The notes under the pieces are model-generated. The model was not told the DNA's origin and made no database searches. It saw only the letters and a program-made list of their open reading frames with translations. Of a stretch of DNA of 64,000 bases, positions 25,468 to 35,402 are shown piece by piece. The position numbers and the translations under genes are program-made. The DNA is from Streptomyces cahuitamycinicus (GTDB taxonomy: Bacteria > Actinomycetota > Actinomycetes > Streptomycetales > Streptomycetaceae): positions 1 to 64,000 of the forward strand of contig NZ_POUC01000004.1 of assembly GCF_002891435.1 (NCBI RefSeq). Reading direction: 5' to 3'. Positions within the stretch are counted from its first letter, which is position 1, and every line of letters begins with the position of its first letter.

Positions 25468-26049
25468 CTAGCCCCGGACCCCCCGCAGAGCCATGGAAAC
25501 CGCCGCATCGACAATGGCGGCCGGTTCCTCCGCGGCTCCCAGCTCGATCCTCCGCACGGCCGCGTCCACGACCCCCTGCAACAGCATGGCCGCCAGCCGG
25601 GGCTGCGCGTGCCCCAGCTCGCCCAGCGCCTCGACGATCATCGCGACCAGTCCGCCGTGCGCCGCCCTGATCTTCTCCCGCGCTCCCGCGTCCAGCTCAC
25701 TCGCGGAGATCGCGACCACAGCCCGGTGTCTCCGGTCCCCGACCAGTTCCAGTTGCTGCCGTACATACGCCTCGACCTTGGCCTCGGCCGTGCCGGCCCG
25801 CTCCATCGCCGCCGACACGTCCGCCGCCCAGACCGGGAAGTCGACCTCGCACAGTTCCTCGACCACGGCCGCCCGCGACCGGAAGTACTCGTAGACGGAC
25901 GATCGCGCGAGGCCCGTCCGCTCGGCGAGGGCCGGGAAGGTCAGCGCCTCCGTACCGCCCTCGGACAACAAGGAACGAGCCGCGTCCAGCAGGGCGGCTC
26001 GCTGCATCGACCGGTGCTCGGCCACGGAGGCCGCTCGAATCCTTGGCAC
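25468..26049 (-). CDS. TetR/AcrR family transcriptional regulator
   Basis: A 193-residue TetR-type repressor. The N-terminal helix-turn-helix is ALLDAARSLLSEGGTEALTF and LAERTGLARSSVYEYFRSRA; the C-terminal ligand domain is helical and poorly conserved. GTG 26049. The gene ends close to the repeat cluster and is downstream of whiG on the same strand. No target gene is obvious; the ligand is unknown. Confidence 0.9.
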   Translation of the reverse strand: MPRIRAASVAEHRSMQRAALLDAARSLLSEGGTEALTFPALAERTGLARSSVYEYFRSRAAVVEELCEVDFPVWAADVSAAMERAGTAEAKVEAYVRQQLELVGDRRHRAVVAISASELDAGAREKIRAAHGGLVAMIVEALGELGHAQPRLAAMLLQGVVDAAVRRIELGAAEEPAAIVDAAVSMALRGVRG

Positions 26050-26118
26050 GTCAACACTCTACGGACGCGGCCCGCCGTACGGGAGTGGTTGATGCCGAAC
26101 CGAGGGCATCCGGCCTGG

Positions 26119-26961
26119 TCAGCGGCCGAAGCTCGCCAGCTTCGCTCTCAGCTGCAGCACTGACTTGGTGTGGATCTGGCTGACCCGGCTCTCGGTCACA
26201 CCCAGCACGTTCCCGATCTCGGCCAGGGTGAGGCCCTCGTAGTAGTACAGCGTGACCACGGTCTTCTCCCGGTCGGGCAGCGTGTTGATCGCCCTGGCCA
26301 GGAACCTTCTCAGCTCCCGGTCCTCGGCGACCTCGACGGGGTTGTCGGCGGTGGTGTCCTCCAGCGTGTCCATGACGCTGAGCCCGTCGCCGCCCTCACC
26401 GCTCCCGTGCAGCAGCTCCTCCAGGGCCACCACGTTGGCCAGCGACAACTGACTGAACACCGCGTGGAGTTCCTCGACGGCGATGCCCATCTCGGAGGCC
26501 ACCTCACCCTCGCTCGGAGTCCGCCGCAGCCTGGCCTCCAGCGTGGCGTACGCACGCTCGACGTTGCGCGCCTTCTGCCGCACCGAGCGGGGGATCCAGT
26601 CCAGCGCCCGGAGTTCGTCGATCATCGCGCCGCGGATCCGGGTGATCGCGTACGTCTCGAACTTGATCTCGCGGTCGACGTCGAACTTCTCGATCGCGTC
26701 GATCAGTCCGAACACTCCGGACGAGACGAAGTCCGCCTGCTCGACGTTGGACGGCAGGCCCACGCTGACCCGTCCCGCGACGTACTTGACGAGCGGCGAG
26801 TAGTGCAGGATCAGCTGCTCCCGCAGCCGCTCGTCCCCCGTCGCCTTGTACGACCGCCACAGCTCGTCGAGCGTCGAGGGAGCGGGCGGCCGCACGCTGC
26901 CACCGTCACGGGCGGCTGGGGGGATCGCCGCCCGGTCGGACCCGGAGGTGTGCTGGGGCAT
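26119..26961 (-). CDS. whiG: RNA polymerase sigma factor WhiG
   Basis: A 280-residue FliA-type sigma factor, the known WhiG length. Region 2: [20 protein letters not shown], then [20 protein letters not shown]; region 3: [20 protein letters not shown]; region 4: [20 protein letters not shown]. WhiG commits Streptomyces aerial hyphae to sporulation and directs whiH and whiI. ATG 26961 with AAGGCG upstream matches the known start ([13 protein letters not shown]). About 270 bp of non-coding DNA separate it from dprA. Confidence 0.97.
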   Translation of the reverse strand: MPQHTSGSDRAAIPPAARDGGSVRPPAPSTLDELWRSYKATGDERLREQLILHYSPLVKYVAGRVSVGLPSNVEQADFVSSGVFGLIDAIEKFDVDREIKFETYAITRIRGAMIDELRALDWIPRSVRQKARNVERAYATLEARLRRTPSEGEVASEMGIAVEELHAVFSQLSLANVVALEELLHGSGEGGDGLSVMDTLEDTTADNPVEVAEDRELRRFLARAINTLPDREKTVVTLYYYEGLTLAEIGNVLGVTESRVSQIHTKSVLQLRAKLASFGR

Positions 26962-27232
26962 TCGTCGCCTTGTGCCGTTCTGCTGCGGAGTGGTGCTGCT
27001 GAGATGAGCTGTCTGTCTGATGTCGAGTTGCCTGTCCGTGTCGGGATCCTCGTGAGCGTAGCGTGACTGCGGAGTCGCGGTGCGCGAAGGGAGGAGGCCA
27101 AGGCGGGCGCAGATACGTTCCCGAGGACGTCCCGCCGGGGCGTCGCGGTGGCCCGGTGTGATCACCCGAAGGCTCAACTGGGCGCATTTCCAAGGGTTGT
27201 CGGGATTCCCCCGGACGGCCGAACGGGCACGG

Positions 27233-28393
27233 TCAACCCGGCCCTCGGCCGTCGCGGACCGACATCACCGCCTGGCGTGTCAACTTCCAGCCGTCGCCGT
27301 GTCGTTCGACGTAACCGAGTGCTCGGAGTTCGTACAGTCTCGCGATCGCGTCGTCCTGTGCGGTCTGTGCGGAGCGAGCGATCTCGTCCGGCCGGGCCGC
27401 CCCGCGCCCGGGCAGTGCGGCGAGTACCTGCCGGGTGGCCGGTTCCAGCAGGTCCCGGGGCAGGACGGGGCCGCGCCGGTCGGGGGCCAGCTCTCCGATC
27501 TCGCCGACCAGTTCGACGACGTCCGCGACGTCGGTGACCAGGACGGCCTCCCCGCGCAGCAGATCGTGCACGCCGGCGGAAAGCCCGCTGGTGGCGGGCC
27601 CCGGCACGCCCATCGTGTGCCGGCCGAGGCGCTGTGCCGCCCGCGCGGTGACCAGGGAGCCGCTGCGGTGGGCGGCCTCGACGACGACCGTGCCGCGGGT
27701 GAGTGCGGCGATCAGTCTGTTCCGCAGGATGAACCGGCTCGGGGTCGGGTGATCACCGGGTGGCAACTCACCGATCACCAGCCCCTGTTCGGCGATCCTG
27801 TTGATCAGCCGGGTGTGGCCGCGGGGGTAGGGCCGGTCGACGCCGCAGGCGAGGACGGCGACGGTGGCGCCGCCGGCTCCGAGCGCTCCGCGATGGGCGG
27901 CACCGTCGACTCCGTAGGCGCCGCCGGACACCACGACCCAGCCCTGCTCCGCGAGGCCGGCGGCGAGGGTCGCGGCCATGTGCGCCCCGTACTCGGTGCA
28001 GGCCCGGGCGCCGACCACGGCGACCGACCTCAGCGCCCACATCCGCAGACTGGGCCGCCCGCGCACCCACAGCGCCAGGGGCCGTGCATCCCCCAGATCG
28101 TCGAGCTGCCCCGGCCACTCGGCGTCGCCGGGAGACACGAACCGCACTCCGGCGTCCCGGGCGGCCTCCAGATCCCGTCGTGGCCGGGCGGCCTGCGCCC
28201 TGGCCACCAGCCCGGCCCACCGTGTCCCGCTCACACCCGGCAGCGGGGGCCCGCCCTTCGCGAGCCGCCGCACCACCTCCCCGACACCGAGCTCCCGGAC
28301 CCACCGCCCGCCGACCTCGTCGCCGGGCTCGATGACACGGGTGAGCAGGACCCGGCCGAGCAGCTCACCGCCCGGTTCACCGGCGATGCTCAT
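27233..28393 (-). CDS. dprA: DNA-processing protein DprA
   Basis: A 386-residue Rossmann-like protein that binds single-stranded DNA and loads RecA during DNA uptake. The core has [32 protein letters not shown], and [17 protein letters not shown], followed by [19 protein letters not shown]-terminal winged-helix-like part ends the chain. It overlaps comM by four bases (ATGA), so the two are translated together. In Streptomyces the role in uptake or repair is not settled. Confidence 0.93.
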   Translation of the reverse strand: MSIAGEPGGELLGRVLLTRVIEPGDEVGGRWVRELGVGEVVRRLAKGGPPLPGVSGTRWAGLVARAQAARPRRDLEAARDAGVRFVSPGDAEWPGQLDDLGDARPLALWVRGRPSLRMWALRSVAVVGARACTEYGAHMAATLAAGLAEQGWVVVSGGAYGVDGAAHRGALGAGGATVAVLACGVDRPYPRGHTRLINRIAEQGLVIGELPPGDHPTPSRFILRNRLIAALTRGTVVVEAAHRSGSLVTARAAQRLGRHTMGVPGPATSGLSAGVHDLLRGEAVLVTDVADVVELVGEIGELAPDRRGPVLPRDLLEPATRQVLAALPGRGAARPDEIARSAQTAQDDAIARLYELRALGYVERHGDGWKLTRQAVMSVRDGRGPG

Positions 28394-30015
28394 GTCAGCG
28401 CCCCGATGGCCATGGGGACGCCTCGCGGCACTCCGGTGCGCAGCTGGAGCGCGAGGGCGACGTCCGTGGCGTCGGGCCGGTCGTGGCCGACGAGGTCGGC
28501 GACGGTCCAGGCCACCCGTAGGACGCGATCGAGGCCGCGGACGGTGAGGACGCCCCGCTCCAGGTTCCGCTCGGCCTCGTCCATCGCGCCCGGCACGGCA
28601 TACCAGCGGTTGCGCAGTTCACGGCCCGGCACCTCGCTGTTCGTGCACCAGGGGGTGCCGGCGAGGCGGCCCGAGGCCCGTTCCCGGGCCGCCCTCACCC
28701 GGTCGGCGACCGTCGCGGTCGACTCGCCCCTGGCGCCGGAGGCGGTCAGCTGGGTGCGGGTGACGCGGTCCACCTCGACACGCAGGTCGACCCGGTCGAG
28801 CAGCGGGCCGGAGAGCCTGGCCTGGTAGCGGCGGATGGCCGAGGGCGGGCACTCGCACAGGTCGTCTCGCTGTGAGAACCGGCCGCACGGGCAGGGGTTG
28901 GCCGCGAGCACCATGAGGAACTTCGCGGGGAAGCGCACGACTCCCGCACTGCGCGCGATCACGACGTGCCCCGCTTCCAGCGGCTGCCGCAGCGCGTCCA
29001 GGACATGGCTGCTGAATTCCGGCGTCTCGTCCAGGAACAGCACCCCGCGGTGGGACAGCGACACCGCGCCGGGCCGGGCGACGCCCGGGCCACCGCCGAC
29101 GAGTGCCTGCATGGTGGCCGAGTGGTGCGGGGCGCAGTAGGGGGCGACGTCGATCAGCGGCTTGCCCGGGGGCAGCAGGCCCGCCACCGAGTGGACCGCG
29201 GTGACCTCAAGCGACTCCTGCCGGCCGAGCCGGGGCAGGATGGTCGGCAGCCGCTCGGCGAGCATCGTCTTGCCGGCGCCGGGCGGTCCTTCGAGGAAGA
29301 GATGGTGCCCGCCCGCCGCGGCCACCTCCACGGCTGTGCGCGCCGAGGTCTGCCCGACGACATCGGCCAGGTCATGGCCGTGGTCGTGCCGGGCAGCGCC
29401 GACGCTGGGCATGCCCGTGGCCGCGCCGGTCCCCGGCATGCGCAGCCCGGCGAGCAGGGGGTCCGGGCGGCCCTGCTCGTCCGGATCCTCGTCGGGCACC
29501 GGTTCGTCGGCCAGGATGGCGATCAGCTGCCGCAGGCTGCGGACGCCCAGCACCGACACGCCGGGCACGAGGGACGCCTCGGCGGCGGCGCCCTCCGGGA
29601 CCACCACCTGCTCGTACCCGGCACCGGCCGCGGCCAGGACGGCAGGCAGCACTCCGCGCACCGGCCGCACCCGACCGTCCAGCCCGAGTTCGCCGATCAT
29701 CACGATGTCGGCGAGGACGCGCGGGTCGATGCGCTCCGCCGCGCCGAGGACCGCCGCCGCGACGGCCAGGTCGAATCCGCTGCCGGACTTCGGCACGGAG
29801 GCCGGGCTCAGGCCGACGGTGAGCTTCTTCTGCGGCCAGGCCGCGCCCGAGTTGACGACCGCTGCGCGTACCCGGTCCCGGCTCTCCGTGAGGCTCTTGT
29901 CGGGCAGCCCCACCAGGGTGAAGGCCGCGACGCCCGGTTCCAGGTCCGCCTGGACCTCGACGACCACGCCCTCGACGCCCACCAGTGCGACCGAACACGT
30001 ACGGGCGAAAGCCAT
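28390..30015 (-). CDS. comM: YifB/ComM family AAA+ (magnesium-chelatase-like) ATPase
   Basis: A 541-residue protein with an N-terminal Lon-like substrate-entry region (SVALVGVEGVVVEVQADLEP), the Mg-chelatase AAA+ core (Walker A LEGPPGAGKTMLAERL, Walker B GVLFLDETPEFS), a cysteine cluster (NPCPCGRFSQRDDLCECPPS), and a C-terminal helical lid. ComM acts as a branch-migration helicase in natural transformation of Gram-negatives; in actinomycetes the role is inferred. It lies between yraN and dprA in a compact set. Confidence 0.93.
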   Translation of the reverse strand: MAFARTCSVALVGVEGVVVEVQADLEPGVAAFTLVGLPDKSLTESRDRVRAAVVNSGAAWPQKKLTVGLSPASVPKSGSGFDLAVAAAVLGAAERIDPRVLADIVMIGELGLDGRVRPVRGVLPAVLAAAGAGYEQVVVPEGAAAEASLVPGVSVLGVRSLRQLIAILADEPVPDEDPDEQGRPDPLLAGLRMPGTGAATGMPSVGAARHDHGHDLADVVGQTSARTAVEVAAAGGHHLFLEGPPGAGKTMLAERLPTILPRLGRQESLEVTAVHSVAGLLPPGKPLIDVAPYCAPHHSATMQALVGGGPGVARPGAVSLSHRGVLFLDETPEFSSHVLDALRQPLEAGHVVIARSAGVVRFPAKFLMVLAANPCPCGRFSQRDDLCECPPSAIRRYQARLSGPLLDRVDLRVEVDRVTRTQLTASGARGESTATVADRVRAARERASGRLAGTPWCTNSEVPGRELRNRWYAVPGAMDEAERNLERGVLTVRGLDRVLRVAWTVADLVGHDRPDATDVALALQLRTGVPRGVPMAIGALT

Positions 30016-30387
30016 TCAGGCCACCCCCCGCACATGCTCGACCACGGCGGCGCCCCGGGCGGGCAGCAGCACGCCGACCAGGTCGATGCGGACTCCGCCG
30101 GGCGGTGCGCCTCCGTGGGCCTGGATCCACCGCTCGGCCAGGTCCCGCAGCCGCTCCGCCTTCTGGGGGGTCACGGCCGCCATCGGATGCTCGAAGGGGC
30201 CCTCCCTGCGGGTCTTCACCTCGCAGACGACCAGGACGTCCCCGTCCCTGGCCACGATGTCGATCTCGCCGGTCCGGCCGGAGCGCCAGTTGCGCTCCAG
30301 GATCGCCAGACCGGTCTCGGCCAGCCGCCGCGCGGCCAGGCTTTCTCCGTACTTGCCCATGGCACTGCGTGCCAGATGTGCGGTCAT
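30016..30387 (-). CDS. YraN/UPF0102 family endonuclease-like protein
   Basis: A 123-residue protein of the YraN family, a restriction-nuclease-like fold. Motifs: [40 protein letters not shown] (the E-x-D...E-x-K nuclease pattern), and [15 protein letters not shown]. The stop sits directly beside the comM start. The biochemical function remains unknown in the family; neighbours suggest DNA processing. Confidence 0.88.
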   Translation of the reverse strand: MTAHLARSAMGKYGESLAARRLAETGLAILERNWRSGRTGEIDIVARDGDVLVVCEVKTRREGPFEHPMAAVTPQKAERLRDLAERWIQAHGGAPPGGVRIDLVGVLLPARGAAVVEHVRGVA

Positions 30388-30502
30388 GTCGGCACCACCT
30401 CCGGTGCCAACGATCAGCCGTCCGCCGCCACGAAGTGGATCTTGGTGGACAGCTCGGCGGCTGTGGACAACCTCGTCACCCTTCGGGGTGACCGGGTGGG
30501 CA

Positions 30503-30811
30503 TCACCCGCTCGGCAGCTCCAAATCGCTCTTGTTCAGCTCCTCGATGTTCACGTCCTTGAACGTGAGGACCCGGACCTGCTTCACGAACCGTGCCGGCC
30601 GGTACATGTCCCACACCCAGGCATCCGCCATGGACACCTCGAAGAACACCTCACCCTGGACCGAGTGCACCTGCATCTCATAGTCATTGGTCAGGTAGAA
30701 GCGCCGCTCGGTCTCGATCACGTATTTGAACAGACCGACGACATCGCGGTACTCCCGGTAGAGCTTCAGCTCCATCTCGGTCTCGTACTTTTCGAGGTCC
30801 TCGGCGCTCAT
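30503..30811 (-). CDS. DUF2469 family protein
   Basis: A 102-residue actinobacterial protein: [40 protein letters not shown], and [20 protein letters not shown]. It is strongly conserved in Streptomyces and mycobacteria and usually lies near the lepB cluster, as here. No function is known. No membrane segment or signal; probably cytosolic and acidic. Confidence 0.9.
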   Translation of the reverse strand: MSAEDLEKYETEMELKLYREYRDVVGLFKYVIETERRFYLTNDYEMQVHSVQGEVFFEVSMADAWVWDMYRPARFVKQVRVLTFKDVNIEELNKSDLELPSG

Positions 30812-30867
30812 GGCATGTTCCCCTTCAGCCGTGCGATCCCCCCATTGTGCGCCAGTCCCGTGAGCCC

Positions 30868-31407
30868 CTAGACGATTTCCGGGTCAAGGATCACAGGCCT
30901 GGCCGGGGGACCTTCGTCGAGCAGCGTGTGCAGCAGCCCGGCGAGTCTGGTCGGATACACCGTCTCATGTGCCCGGCTCAGTTCCGGACACGTCCACCAG
31001 CGCGCTCCGGCGACACTGCGCCGTTCCAGCTCGGTCAGTCCGGTGGCGGCCACCTCCGTACGGTCCGTGCGGGCGAGGTAGTACCACTCGTCCTGGTCCC
31101 AGCGGCGTCCGGCGAAGGGGAAGGAGCACCTTCGCCGCCACAGAACCGGGCCGAGCTCGACCTCGGTGATGCCCGTCTCCTCGGTGAGTTCCCGCAGGGC
31201 GGCCTGCTCACGGGTCTCGTCGCCCTCCACACCCCCGCCGGGGGTGAACCACCAGTCGTCGGCCGGATCGTCCGGCTCGTGCCCGTGGAGGAGCAGGATG
31301 CGGTCCTGCGGGTCGAGCAGCACGACCCGGGCGACCTTGCGCAGCCCGCCCGCGTAGGTGTCCTCGCCCGTTTCCGCGGCCTCAGCGGGCACCTGTGGGC
31401 TCCGCAC
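30868..31407 (-). CDS. NUDIX hydrolase
   Basis: A 179-residue NUDIX enzyme. The full box is in the stretch GGGVEGDETREQAALRELTE followed by ETGI (GX5EX7REUXEEXGU), with the catalytic glutamates present. A second conserved part, FTPGGGVEG, precedes it. It hydrolyses a nucleoside-diphosphate-linked substrate that cannot be read from the sequence. The GTG start overlaps the upstream signal-peptidase gene by 26 bp. Confidence 0.9.
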   Translation of the reverse strand: MRSPQVPAEAAETGEDTYAGGLRKVARVVLLDPQDRILLLHGHEPDDPADDWWFTPGGGVEGDETREQAALRELTEETGITEVELGPVLWRRRCSFPFAGRRWDQDEWYYLARTDRTEVAATGLTELERRSVAGARWWTCPELSRAHETVYPTRLAGLLHTLLDEGPPARPVILDPEIV

Positions 31408-32161
31408 TCCCCCGCCGGGCCCGGGCCGCGCCCGCGCGCTTGGCGACGGGCCCGTAGGCGCCTCCGCCCAGGACGAGCACGGCGCCGGCGATCACAAGGA
31501 AGGTGATCGTCCGCAGCGGGCCGGGCGAGGAGAGGGTGCTGAGCGCCTCGAAGCCGGTGGGGCGCTCCAGCATGCCCTTCATGGGCCAGACGACGGCGTC
31601 GACGCGTGCGTCCACGGCGGTACGCGCCACTGTGCCATTGGCGGCGTCGGTCAGGTGGGCGGTGGAGTCCACGGAGTTGCCACGCTCGTCGCCGAGCAGG
31701 AAGAGGCGGCCCTCGGGGACGGTCACGGTCGGGAAGTTGCTCATTTCGGCCGGTGTGCCCTTGGGCAGGTACGTTTCGTCGATCTCCTTGCCATTGACCT
31801 TCAGCCTGCCGTCCTGGCAGCAGGAGACCGTGTCGCCTCCGACGGCGACCACGCGCTTGACCATGGGCGCGTTGGCCCAGGTCGCGTCCTTGAAGACGAC
31901 GACGTCGCCGCGGCGCACCTCGCCGCCGTCGACGCGCTGCGCCAGGATCCTGTCGCCCGCGTCGATCGTCGGTGTCATCGAACTGGTGGGGACGGTGTAC
32001 GGCCGGTAGACCACCGCTCCCCAGGCGAACCCGCCGAGGAACAGCACAAGGCCCAGTGCGACGGCCAGCCCGGACAACCGCTGTCCGGTCCGGCTGCCCA
32101 CCGGGCCCGTCCCTGAGCCGCCGCTGCGCGGGGCCGTGTGCGTCATGCTCTCGCCACCCAT
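31382..32161 (-). CDS. lepB: Type I signal peptidase (last of four)
   Basis: A 259-residue S26A peptidase. One N-terminal span (LAVALGLVLFLGGFAWGAVV) precedes the catalytic serine in YTVPTSSMTPTIDAGDRIL; the general-base lysine is in PMVKRVVAVGGDTV; the GDERGNSVDS box is present. A C-terminal hydrophobic segment (ITFLVIAGAVLVLGGGAYG) gives a second anchor, as in Streptomyces SipZ. It removes signal peptides on the outer face of the membrane. It overlaps the NUDIX gene. Confidence 0.93.
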   Translation of the reverse strand: MGGESMTHTAPRSGGSGTGPVGSRTGQRLSGLAVALGLVLFLGGFAWGAVVYRPYTVPTSSMTPTIDAGDRILAQRVDGGEVRRGDVVVFKDATWANAPMVKRVVAVGGDTVSCCQDGRLKVNGKEIDETYLPKGTPAEMSNFPTVTVPEGRLFLLGDERGNSVDSTAHLTDAANGTVARTAVDARVDAVVWPMKGMLERPTGFEALSTLSSPGPLRTITFLVIAGAVLVLGGGAYGPVAKRAGAARARRGSAEPTGAR

Positions 32162-32212
32162 GGGTCCGCACCCTACCGGGGGGTACCGGCCAGGGTCAGC
32201 CCATGGCCGGGA

Positions 32213-33175
32213 TCACCGCTTCCGGCGACGCCAGAGCACCACCGGCACCACACCGAGGAGCGCGATCCCCTGCGGCGCGACCGGCAGGCCCGCCGCGTTC
32301 GGCTGGGCGTTCAGACCGGACTGGTCGAAGGTGTCCGGCACCGGCAGGGTGCCCCAGCGGTTGATCGGCCAGGCGACGACGACGGCGCGTCCGACGACGT
32401 CCTTCACCGGGACCATGCCGTGGTTCTTGTCGGACTGGTTGTAGCGGGAGTCCCGCGAGTTCTGCCGGTGGTCGCCCATGACCCAGATGTAGCCCTCGGG
32501 GAGCTTCACCTTGAACTGGCCGCCCTGGTCGTCGGCGCTGCACGGCGTGTTGCCCGCGTAGACGTAGGAGCGCTCGTCCAGTGCCTTGCCGTTCACCGTG
32601 AGCGGGCCGGTGCCCTTGCACTCGATGGTGTCACCGCCGACGCCGACGACGCGCTTGATGAGGTCCTTCTCCTCCGCGGACGGCATGAGGCCGATCCAGC
32701 TGAGGAAGGTCTGCAGGGCGTTCGGGTCCGTGGTCGGCTCACCGGCCAGCCAGTTGTCCGGGTCGTGGAAGACCACGACCTCGCCGCGCTCGGGCTCGGA
32801 GCCGAACCAGGGGGTGAGTTTGTCGACCAGGACGCGGTCACCCTGCTGGAGGGTGTTCTGCATCGAGTCGGAGGGGATGGAGAAGGCCTGCACCAGGAAG
32901 GTCTTGATCAGCAGCGCCAGCACCAGCGCGATACCGATCAGGATGGGCAGCTCCTTCCAGAAGGAGCGCGGCTTCTTCGGTGTCCGGGCCGGTCCGCCCG
33001 GCCCCTCGTCATCGGCTGTCGTGTGTTCGTCCGTCACCCTGCCGTCCTCGGCTGCCCCGGAGTCACTCCCGGAGGTCACGGCGCTGTCCGCGGCCGGGAC
33101 GGCGGATTCCGCGGGGCGTCCGCGATGCTCCTCGCCGTCGTGTCCGGACCGTGCGCCAACCGCCACATCCCCCAC
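32213..33175 (-). CDS. lepB: Type I signal peptidase (third of four)
   Basis: A 320-residue S26A peptidase with a ~65-residue acidic cytoplasmic extension (GPGGPARTPKKPRSFWKELP) before the membrane span. Catalytic Ser in FSIPSDSMQNTLQQGDRVLV; Lys in DLIKRVVGVGGDTIEC; conserved WVMGDHRQNSRDSRYN. A C-terminal hydrophobic stretch and RRRKR end the chain. The start of this gene overlaps the 3' end of the previous peptidase gene by 113 bp. Confidence 0.93.
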   Translation of the reverse strand: MGDVAVGARSGHDGEEHRGRPAESAVPAADSAVTSGSDSGAAEDGRVTDEHTTADDEGPGGPARTPKKPRSFWKELPILIGIALVLALLIKTFLVQAFSIPSDSMQNTLQQGDRVLVDKLTPWFGSEPERGEVVVFHDPDNWLAGEPTTDPNALQTFLSWIGLMPSAEEKDLIKRVVGVGGDTIECKGTGPLTVNGKALDERSYVYAGNTPCSADDQGGQFKVKLPEGYIWVMGDHRQNSRDSRYNQSDKNHGMVPVKDVVGRAVVVAWPINRWGTLPVPDTFDQSGLNAQPNAAGLPVAPQGIALLGVVPVVLWRRRKR

Positions 33176-34154
33176 GCCAACTCCTCACTCTGTGCCGCCG
33201 CCTGCCCCACACACGGCGCAGGCCCACCACTCCCATAACGAGCGGGAGTTCCGCAGGGGTCGGGAGCTGGATCGTTCCGTTCGAATCGTAAGGGGCAACC
33301 CTATGCGACAGTCCGGGAGCAGCGGTCGACCCGGTGGCCGAGTCGGACACGGAGGCGTACGTATTCGGTTCCTCCAGCATGTTCCAGTGCCCGAAGGGCC
33401 AGGCGATGACCATGGCGCGGCCCACCACCTCGTCCTCGGAGACGGTGCCCCCGTAGTCGGTGTCCTGGTGGGCGCGGGAGTCCGCGGAGTTGTTCCGGTG
33501 GTCGCCCATCACCCACAGCCGCCCCTGGGGGACGGTGATGTCGAACGGCGTGTCGGACGGGGCGATGCCGGGATACAGGTAGTCCTCGACCAGCGGGACG
33601 CCGTTGACGGTCACGCGCCCCTGCGTGTCGCAGCACTTGACGCGGTCGCCGCCGACGCCGACGACCCGCTTGATGAGGTCCTTCTCGTTCTCGGACGGCA
33701 GCAGGCCGATGAAGGTGAGCCCTTCCTTGACCTGTTTGATGACGACGGGGTCGGCCTTCTGCGTGGTGGGCTGCTCGTCCTGGAGCCAGCCGCCGGGGTC
33801 CTTGAAGACGACGACGTCCCCGCGCTGCGGCTTCGAGCCGAACCACGGGGTGAGTTTGTCGACCAGGACGCGGTCGCCGATCTGGATCGTCTGCTCCATG
33901 GAGCCGGACGGGATGACGAAGGCCTGCACGAGGAACGTCTTCAGCACGAGCGCTATCAGGACGGCCACGCCCACGAGGAGCGGTATCTCCTTGACGGCAC
34001 CTCGCCTGCGGCGCCGCTTGACCTTGCGCTGGAGCTTGCGCCGCTCGGCGCGTGTCCGGCCACTGGAGGCGCCGGCGGCGCGCCGGGCGCCGGTGGGCAG
34101 CAGGTTCTCCGCTGGGCTCGCGGGGACGCCACGCGGTTTGCCGCGGTTACCCAT
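33063..34154 (-). CDS. lepB: Type I signal peptidase (second of four), long C-terminus
   Basis: A 363-residue S26A peptidase. A very basic N-terminus (TRAERRKLQRKVKRRRRRG) precedes the span; catalytic Ser in FVIPSGSMEQTIQIGDRVLV; Lys in DLIKRVVGVGGDRVKC; GDHRNNSADSRAHQD box. After the catalytic domain a hydrophobic patch (LPLVMGVVGLRRVWG) leads into a long Arg-rich tail (RRRHRVRSWRGGCGGWRTVR) that overlaps the next gene by 113 bp. The tail is compositionally what an overlapping frame would give, so the functional protein may not need it. Confidence 0.9.
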   Translation of the reverse strand: MGNRGKPRGVPASPAENLLPTGARRAAGASSGRTRAERRKLQRKVKRRRRRGAVKEIPLLVGVAVLIALVLKTFLVQAFVIPSGSMEQTIQIGDRVLVDKLTPWFGSKPQRGDVVVFKDPGGWLQDEQPTTQKADPVVIKQVKEGLTFIGLLPSENEKDLIKRVVGVGGDRVKCCDTQGRVTVNGVPLVEDYLYPGIAPSDTPFDITVPQGRLWVMGDHRNNSADSRAHQDTDYGGTVSEDEVVGRAMVIAWPFGHWNMLEEPNTYASVSDSATGSTAAPGLSHRVAPYDSNGTIQLPTPAELPLVMGVVGLRRVWGRRRHRVRSWRGGCGGWRTVRTRRRGASRTPRGIRRPGRGQRRDLRE

Positions 34155-34872
34155 GGGCGCCCGCCCTTCCGGCGGCGGGCACGCGCGCGTAGGCGTCGGG
34201 GCGGTGCAGCCGGGTGGCGTGGCCGAAGGGCCAGATGATCCAGTCGGCGCGTCCGATGACGTCGCCGACGGGGATCATGCCGCCGCCCGGCGAGCCGAGG
34301 TGGTCGCGGGAGTCGCTGGAGTGGCTGCGGTGGTCGCCGAGGACGAACAGGGTGCCGCCGGGCACGACTACGTCGAAGGGCACGGCGGACGGACTGTCGC
34401 CGGGATACAGGAAGCCCGACTCGTCAACCGGCCGGCCGTTCACCTGGATCCTCCCCTCCCTGTCGCAGCAGAGCACGCGGTCTCCCCCCACACCGGCAAC
34501 GCGTTTGATGTAGTCCGCGTGCCCGAAGTACCCGGTCCCGTCGAACACGACGATGTCTCCCCGCTGCGGCACGGCACCGAAACGGTACGCCAACTTATTT
34601 ACGAGAACCCGGTCCCCGATCCTCAATCCCTGCTCCATGGATCCGCTGGGGATCTGGAACGGGCGCAGCACGAACGTGCTGAGCAGCAGCAGGAAGAGCA
34701 GGCAGACGAGCAGCGTGAGAGTGATCCGGCCGCCCGGGATCCAGGCACTGACACGCGACACCAACGCGAAACGCGACCGGTCCTCCGACCCTGCGGCCTC
34801 CGAGGTGGTTCCCTCGGATGCGGAAGGGCGGGAGGAGCGGTCGCGCTCCGTCGGCTGTGCTTCGGTGTCCAT
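34147..34872 (-). CDS. lepB: Type I signal peptidase (first of four)
   Basis: A 241-residue S26A peptidase. Span LTLLVCLLFLLLLSTFVL; catalytic Ser in FQIPSGSMEQGLRIGDRVLV; Lys in DYIKRVAGVGGDRVLC; LGDHRSHSSDSRDH box. It lacks the C-terminal hydrophobic anchor of the next members, like Streptomyces SipW. The 3' end overlaps the next lepB by 8 bp, and rplS lies 45 bp upstream, so the run of four is probably co-transcribed. Confidence 0.93.
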   Translation of the reverse strand: MDTEAQPTERDRSSRPSASEGTTSEAAGSEDRSRFALVSRVSAWIPGGRITLTLLVCLLFLLLLSTFVLRPFQIPSGSMEQGLRIGDRVLVNKLAYRFGAVPQRGDIVVFDGTGYFGHADYIKRVAGVGGDRVLCCDREGRIQVNGRPVDESGFLYPGDSPSAVPFDVVVPGGTLFVLGDHRSHSSDSRDHLGSPGGGMIPVGDVIGRADWIIWPFGHATRLHRPDAYARVPAAGRAGAHG

Positions 34873-34917
34873 CGGAGCCAGATGCTATCCGGCCCCGGCA
34901 TGAACCCCGGAGAGCGC

Positions 34918-35268
34918 TCAGTTCTCGCGCTTCTCCTTGATCTTCGCGGCCTTGCCGCGCAGCTCGCGCAGGTAGTACAGCTTGGCGCGGCGGACGTCAC
35001 CCTTGGTGACGAGCTCGATCTTCTCCACGATCGGGGTGTGCACCGGGAAGGTGCGCTCGACGCCGACGGAGAAGGAGACCTTGCGGACCGTGAAGGTCTC
35101 GCGCACGCCGGAGCCCTGGCGGCGGATCACGACGCCCTTGAACTGCTGCACACGGGAGCGGTTGCCCTCGATGACGCGGACGTGGACGTTGACCGTGTCG
35201 CCCGGGCGGAAGGCGGGGACGTCGCTGCGCAGCGACGCGGAGTCGACGGTGTCGAGCAGGTGAGACAT
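34918..35268 (-). CDS. rplS: 50S ribosomal protein L19
   Basis: A 116-residue L19 at the interface of the subunits. Recognised by [40 protein letters not shown], and [20 protein letters not shown]. The ATG at 35268 has AGGAAAG upstream and gives the family length; a longer in-frame start adds a non-conserved stretch. It ends the rpsP-khpA-rimM-trmD-rplS set. Confidence 0.97.
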   Translation of the reverse strand: MSHLLDTVDSASLRSDVPAFRPGDTVNVHVRVIEGNRSRVQQFKGVVIRRQGSGVRETFTVRKVSFSVGVERTFPVHTPIVEKIELVTKGDVRRAKLYYLRELRGKAAKIKEKREN

Positions 35269-35402
35269 TTCGTCTGCTTTCCTCGCTGATGCCACAGGTC
35301 ATCAACGGAAACTAGGTGTATCGGGATCAGGTGTGTGCGGTCGGGCGGACGTCGTCTCCCCCTGTGGCAGGGGCGCACGCCGGACGGACGCACAACAGCT
35401 GG

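Noticed and set aside
30414-30614. Short frame overlapping the DUF2469 gene
   Set aside because: Out of frame with a conserved gene, no start site, low-complexity product.
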